In this document: one piece after another, positions 62,232 through 64,000 of the stretch
How positions within the stretch are numbered: position 1 is the first letter of the stretch
How the letters are laid out: each line of letters starts with the position of its first letter
Assembly (NCBI RefSeq): GCF_007164725.1
Contig: NZ_AP019697.1
Coordinates: 2,194,501 to 2,258,500, forward strand
Reading direction: 5' to 3'
DNA: 64,000 bases
DNA from: Dialister hominis
GTDB taxonomy: Bacteria; Bacillota; Negativicutes; Veillonellales; Dialisteraceae
Made by a program: the position numbers and the translations under genes
Notes under the pieces: model-generated
Seen by the model: only the letters and a program-made list of their open reading frames with translations
Database searches by the model: none
What the model was told of the DNA's origin: nothing

Positions 62232-63313
62232 CAAAGGATAAAAGCATATTCATAAAAAACATCTACTATATGCTGTCCTATGCGTTTACTACGCTCAAAG
62301 AGTCCGTCTACGACGATATTCAGAAAGAGTCATTCGAGAACATCCATAACCTGTTTGCGGCGATTCTGGCAAAAGGTATAGGCCTTCAGCTGAAGCAGGG
62401 ACTTTATCGGGAATACATCAATCGGGTGGAGACACTTCCTGTTGTCCGCGGCAAAATTGATATGCCGGGTACAATCCGAAACCGGCTGGGACGCAGACAG
62501 GTTGTAACCTGTGATTACGACGAGCTTTCCGAGAATAACCTGCTGAACCAGATTCTTAAATCCACGGTCTTCCTGCTGCTTCGACAGAGGGATGTAGACG
62601 AGAAATACAAGGCGGAACTGAAAAAGGAGATGCTCTTTTTCTCGGAAGTGGATCAGATCGAGCTACAGCACATTCGCTGGTCGGATATCCGCTTTCAGAG
62701 AAATAATCGGACGTACCAGCTGCTTCTTGTAATCTGCCAGCTGCTGATAGAAGGCTCGCTACTTACAACTGAAAGCGGCGAATACCGACTGGCGAGCTTT
62801 GTGGATGAGCAGCGGATGAGCAGGTTGTATGAGAAGTTCATTCTGGAATACTATGCGCAGGAGTTCGGGCAGCGACTGAAGGGATTCTCTTCGAGGGCGT
62901 TGCAGATCCCGTGGCAGCTTGACGACGGTTACGATGCTCTGCTTCCGGTGATGCAGACGGACATCACGCTGACATACGGGAATCAGACGCTCATCATCGA
63001 TGCAAAATATTATGAGCGGACGCTGCAGACGAACTTCGATGTGCAGACACTGCATTCGGGCAACATGTATCAGATCTTCACCTATGTGAAAAACAAGGAA
63101 GCGGAACTTGAAGGCACCGGGCATCAAGTGTCGGGGATGCTTCTGTACGCCAAGACTGATGAAGACCTTGTCCCAGACAATGTGTACCAGATGAGCGGGA
63201 ATCAGATCTCGGTGAAGACTCTGGATCTGAATCAGGAGTTTCCGGAGATTGCTGGGCAGCTGAATAAGATTGTAGAAGATCATTTCATGGTGATGCTTCC
63301 TGACGCAGTTTAG
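62228..63313 (+). CDS. mcrC: McrC-type nuclease subunit
   Basis: 361 residues. IKNIYYMLSYAFTTLKESVY is the usual McrC start; LPVVRGKIDMPGTIRN, then CDYDELSENNLLNQILKSTV. The PD-(D/E)xK nuclease is LLPVMQTDITLTYGNQTLII followed by DAKYY. It cleaves DNA translocated by the McrB ring. Intact, last complete gene of the defense operon. Confidence 0.92.
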   Translation: MTKDKSIFIKNIYYMLSYAFTTLKESVYDDIQKESFENIHNLFAAILAKGIGLQLKQGLYREYINRVETLPVVRGKIDMPGTIRNRLGRRQVVTCDYDELSENNLLNQILKSTVFLLLRQRDVDEKYKAELKKEMLFFSEVDQIELQHIRWSDIRFQRNNRTYQLLLVICQLLIEGSLLTTESGEYRLASFVDEQRMSRLYEKFILEYYAQEFGQRLKGFSSRALQIPWQLDDGYDALLPVMQTDITLTYGNQTLIIDAKYYERTLQTNFDVQTLHSGNMYQIFTYVKNKEAELEGTGHQVSGMLLYAKTDEDLVPDNVYQMSGNQISVKTLDLNQEFPEIAGQLNKIVEDHFMVMLPDAV

Positions 63314-63374
63314 CTGATTAAACCTTTCAACGATAGCCATACTTTTTAACGATTGCAGATTGGGGGTGTCGCTT

Positions 63375-64000
63375 TTGACCACAACAACCACAGCAGCATA
63401 TGAATACAGGACCGGAAGTGAGCTCCCGCTCTATGCCCTGAAACGAAGAAAAGCCCAGAAACAGTGCGGTTTCCGGGCTAAAAGCACATACGGGCATTGT
63501 ATCAAAGATAAGGTCTTAATAGATCCTCCCTACAATACGGGCAACGACTTTATCTACAACGACGACTTCAAAGTATCCAGCGAAGAATATGCAGATGAGT
63601 CCGGCGAAGTGGATGAAGAAGGTAACCGAATGTTTAAAAACACAGACTCCAATGGGCGTTTTCACTCCGACTGGTGCTCGATGATCTATTCAAGACTTAT
63701 GCTGGCGAGGAATCTGCTGAGTGAGGATGGGTTAATTTTTATTTCGATTGACGAGCATGAATCCCATAATTTACGGAAAATATGCGATGAAGTGTTTGGA
63801 CTCGAAAACTTTATTTCCCAAATTGTATGGGAAAAACGTTATACGAGAAGCAATAATGCGAAACGATTCACTACATTGACTGAACCGGTTATTTGCTATG
63901 CAAAAAGTTTAGCAAAAGTGACCGACATTAAAGAAAAACGTAGTGAAAAGGCAGACTCCATTTATTCTAACCCAGATAATGATCCAAGAGGAGTATGGAC
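63375..64000 (+). CDS. mod: Type III restriction-modification methyltransferase (Mod), 5'-altered and cut by window end
   Basis: An open frame from TTG 63375 to the window edge. From about 63504 it reads KDKVLIDPPYNTGNDFIYND, then FHSDWCSMIYSRLMLARNLL, GLIFISIDEHESHNLRKICD and VFGLENFISQIVWEKR, which is type III Mod. The usual 60-100 residues before DPPY are replaced by an unrelated stretch (TTTTAAYEYRTGSELPLYAL and on) that contains a minus-strand terminator hairpin. The 5' end is therefore probably rearranged, and the gene may be inactive. Confidence 0.75.
   Translation, partial: MTTTTTAAYEYRTGSELPLYALKRRKAQKQCGFRAKSTYGHCIKDKVLIDPPYNTGNDFIYNDDFKVSSEEYADESGEVDEEGNRMFKNTDSNGRFHSDWCSMIYSRLMLARNLLSEDGLIFISIDEHESHNLRKICDEVFGLENFISQIVWEKRYTRSNNAKRFTTLTEPVICYAKSLAKVTDIKEKRSEKADSIYSNPDNDPRGVW
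63452..63479 (-). terminator. Minus-strand terminator-like hairpin inside the mod 5' region
   Basis: agccc(a)gaaac and gtttc(c)gggct pair with a 6-nt loop and one mismatch. On the minus strand it is followed by ttttctt. A terminator inside an open frame marks foreign sequence fused to the mod gene. Confidence 0.6.

Noticed and set aside
1-64000. CRISPR arrays and rRNA genes
   Set aside because: No regularly spaced repeats and no rRNA-like sequence were seen on reading through both strands.

Overview
The window looks like a chromosome segment of a gut or oral Negativicutes bacterium (Dialister/Veillonella-like). This is an inference from gene style, a lipoprotein-type iron ABC transporter, a PilB/PilT/PilC cluster and the many short degenerate intergenic repeats. 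No rRNA or diagnostic marker is present, so the genus is not proven.

Layout. 0-18.4 kb is core-like: type IV pilus/type II secretion motor genes, an IS30 insertion, a HAD phosphatase, a SAP-domain protein, tRNA-Arg(CCT), a small ArsR regulator, an Old Yellow Enzyme oxidoreductase, a broken cyclase, a three-gene Fe(III)-type ABC transporter, L-ribulose-5-phosphate 4-epimerase and the rRNA methyltransferase RlmD. Intergenic gaps here hold decayed dispersed repeats. 18.4-29 kb is an AT-rich scrapyard: an orphan HEPN-like protein, a cupin tail, a serine recombinase cut by an IS30 element, two nearly identical IS30 copies in direct orientation 5.6 kb apart, two IS3-type elements with broken orfA genes, an HdeD-like membrane protein, an Hsp20 tail and an Mrr-like endonuclease.

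29-47 kb (minus strand) is an integrated phage-like element. In transcription order it carries VRR-NUC, SNF2 helicase, a sigma-like regulator, a DinJ/YafQ-type toxin-antitoxin pair, HNH, small terminase, ParB-methyltransferase, amidase, large terminase, portal, ClpP-type protease, major capsid, connector, head closure, holin and three serine recombinase genes. No tail gene is present, so it resembles a capsid-forming satellite rather than a complete phage. Several of its non-structural genes are broken. 47.1-50.2 kb (minus) holds a second, differently styled early module (DUF2800, DUF2815, sigma-like protein) that abuts the truncated primase, which suggests a mosaic junction.

50.3-64 kb (plus) is a long defense operon behind one strong promoter: two unrecognised proteins sharing an NYGTV motif, a MerR/excisionase-like HTH protein, a zinc-hook AAA ATPase of the RloC/AAA_13 type (frameshifted exactly at the hook), a two-subunit adenine methyltransferase, a GIY-YIG/helicase fusion, EVE-McrB, McrC and the start of a type III Mod gene. 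The most interesting parts are the tailless capsid element with its reverse-strand passenger gene under a palindromic promoter, and this layered defense operon with its paired unknown proteins. Small lesions (nonsense, frameshift, tandem duplication, non-standard start) recur across the window. They could be real decay or partly sequencing errors.
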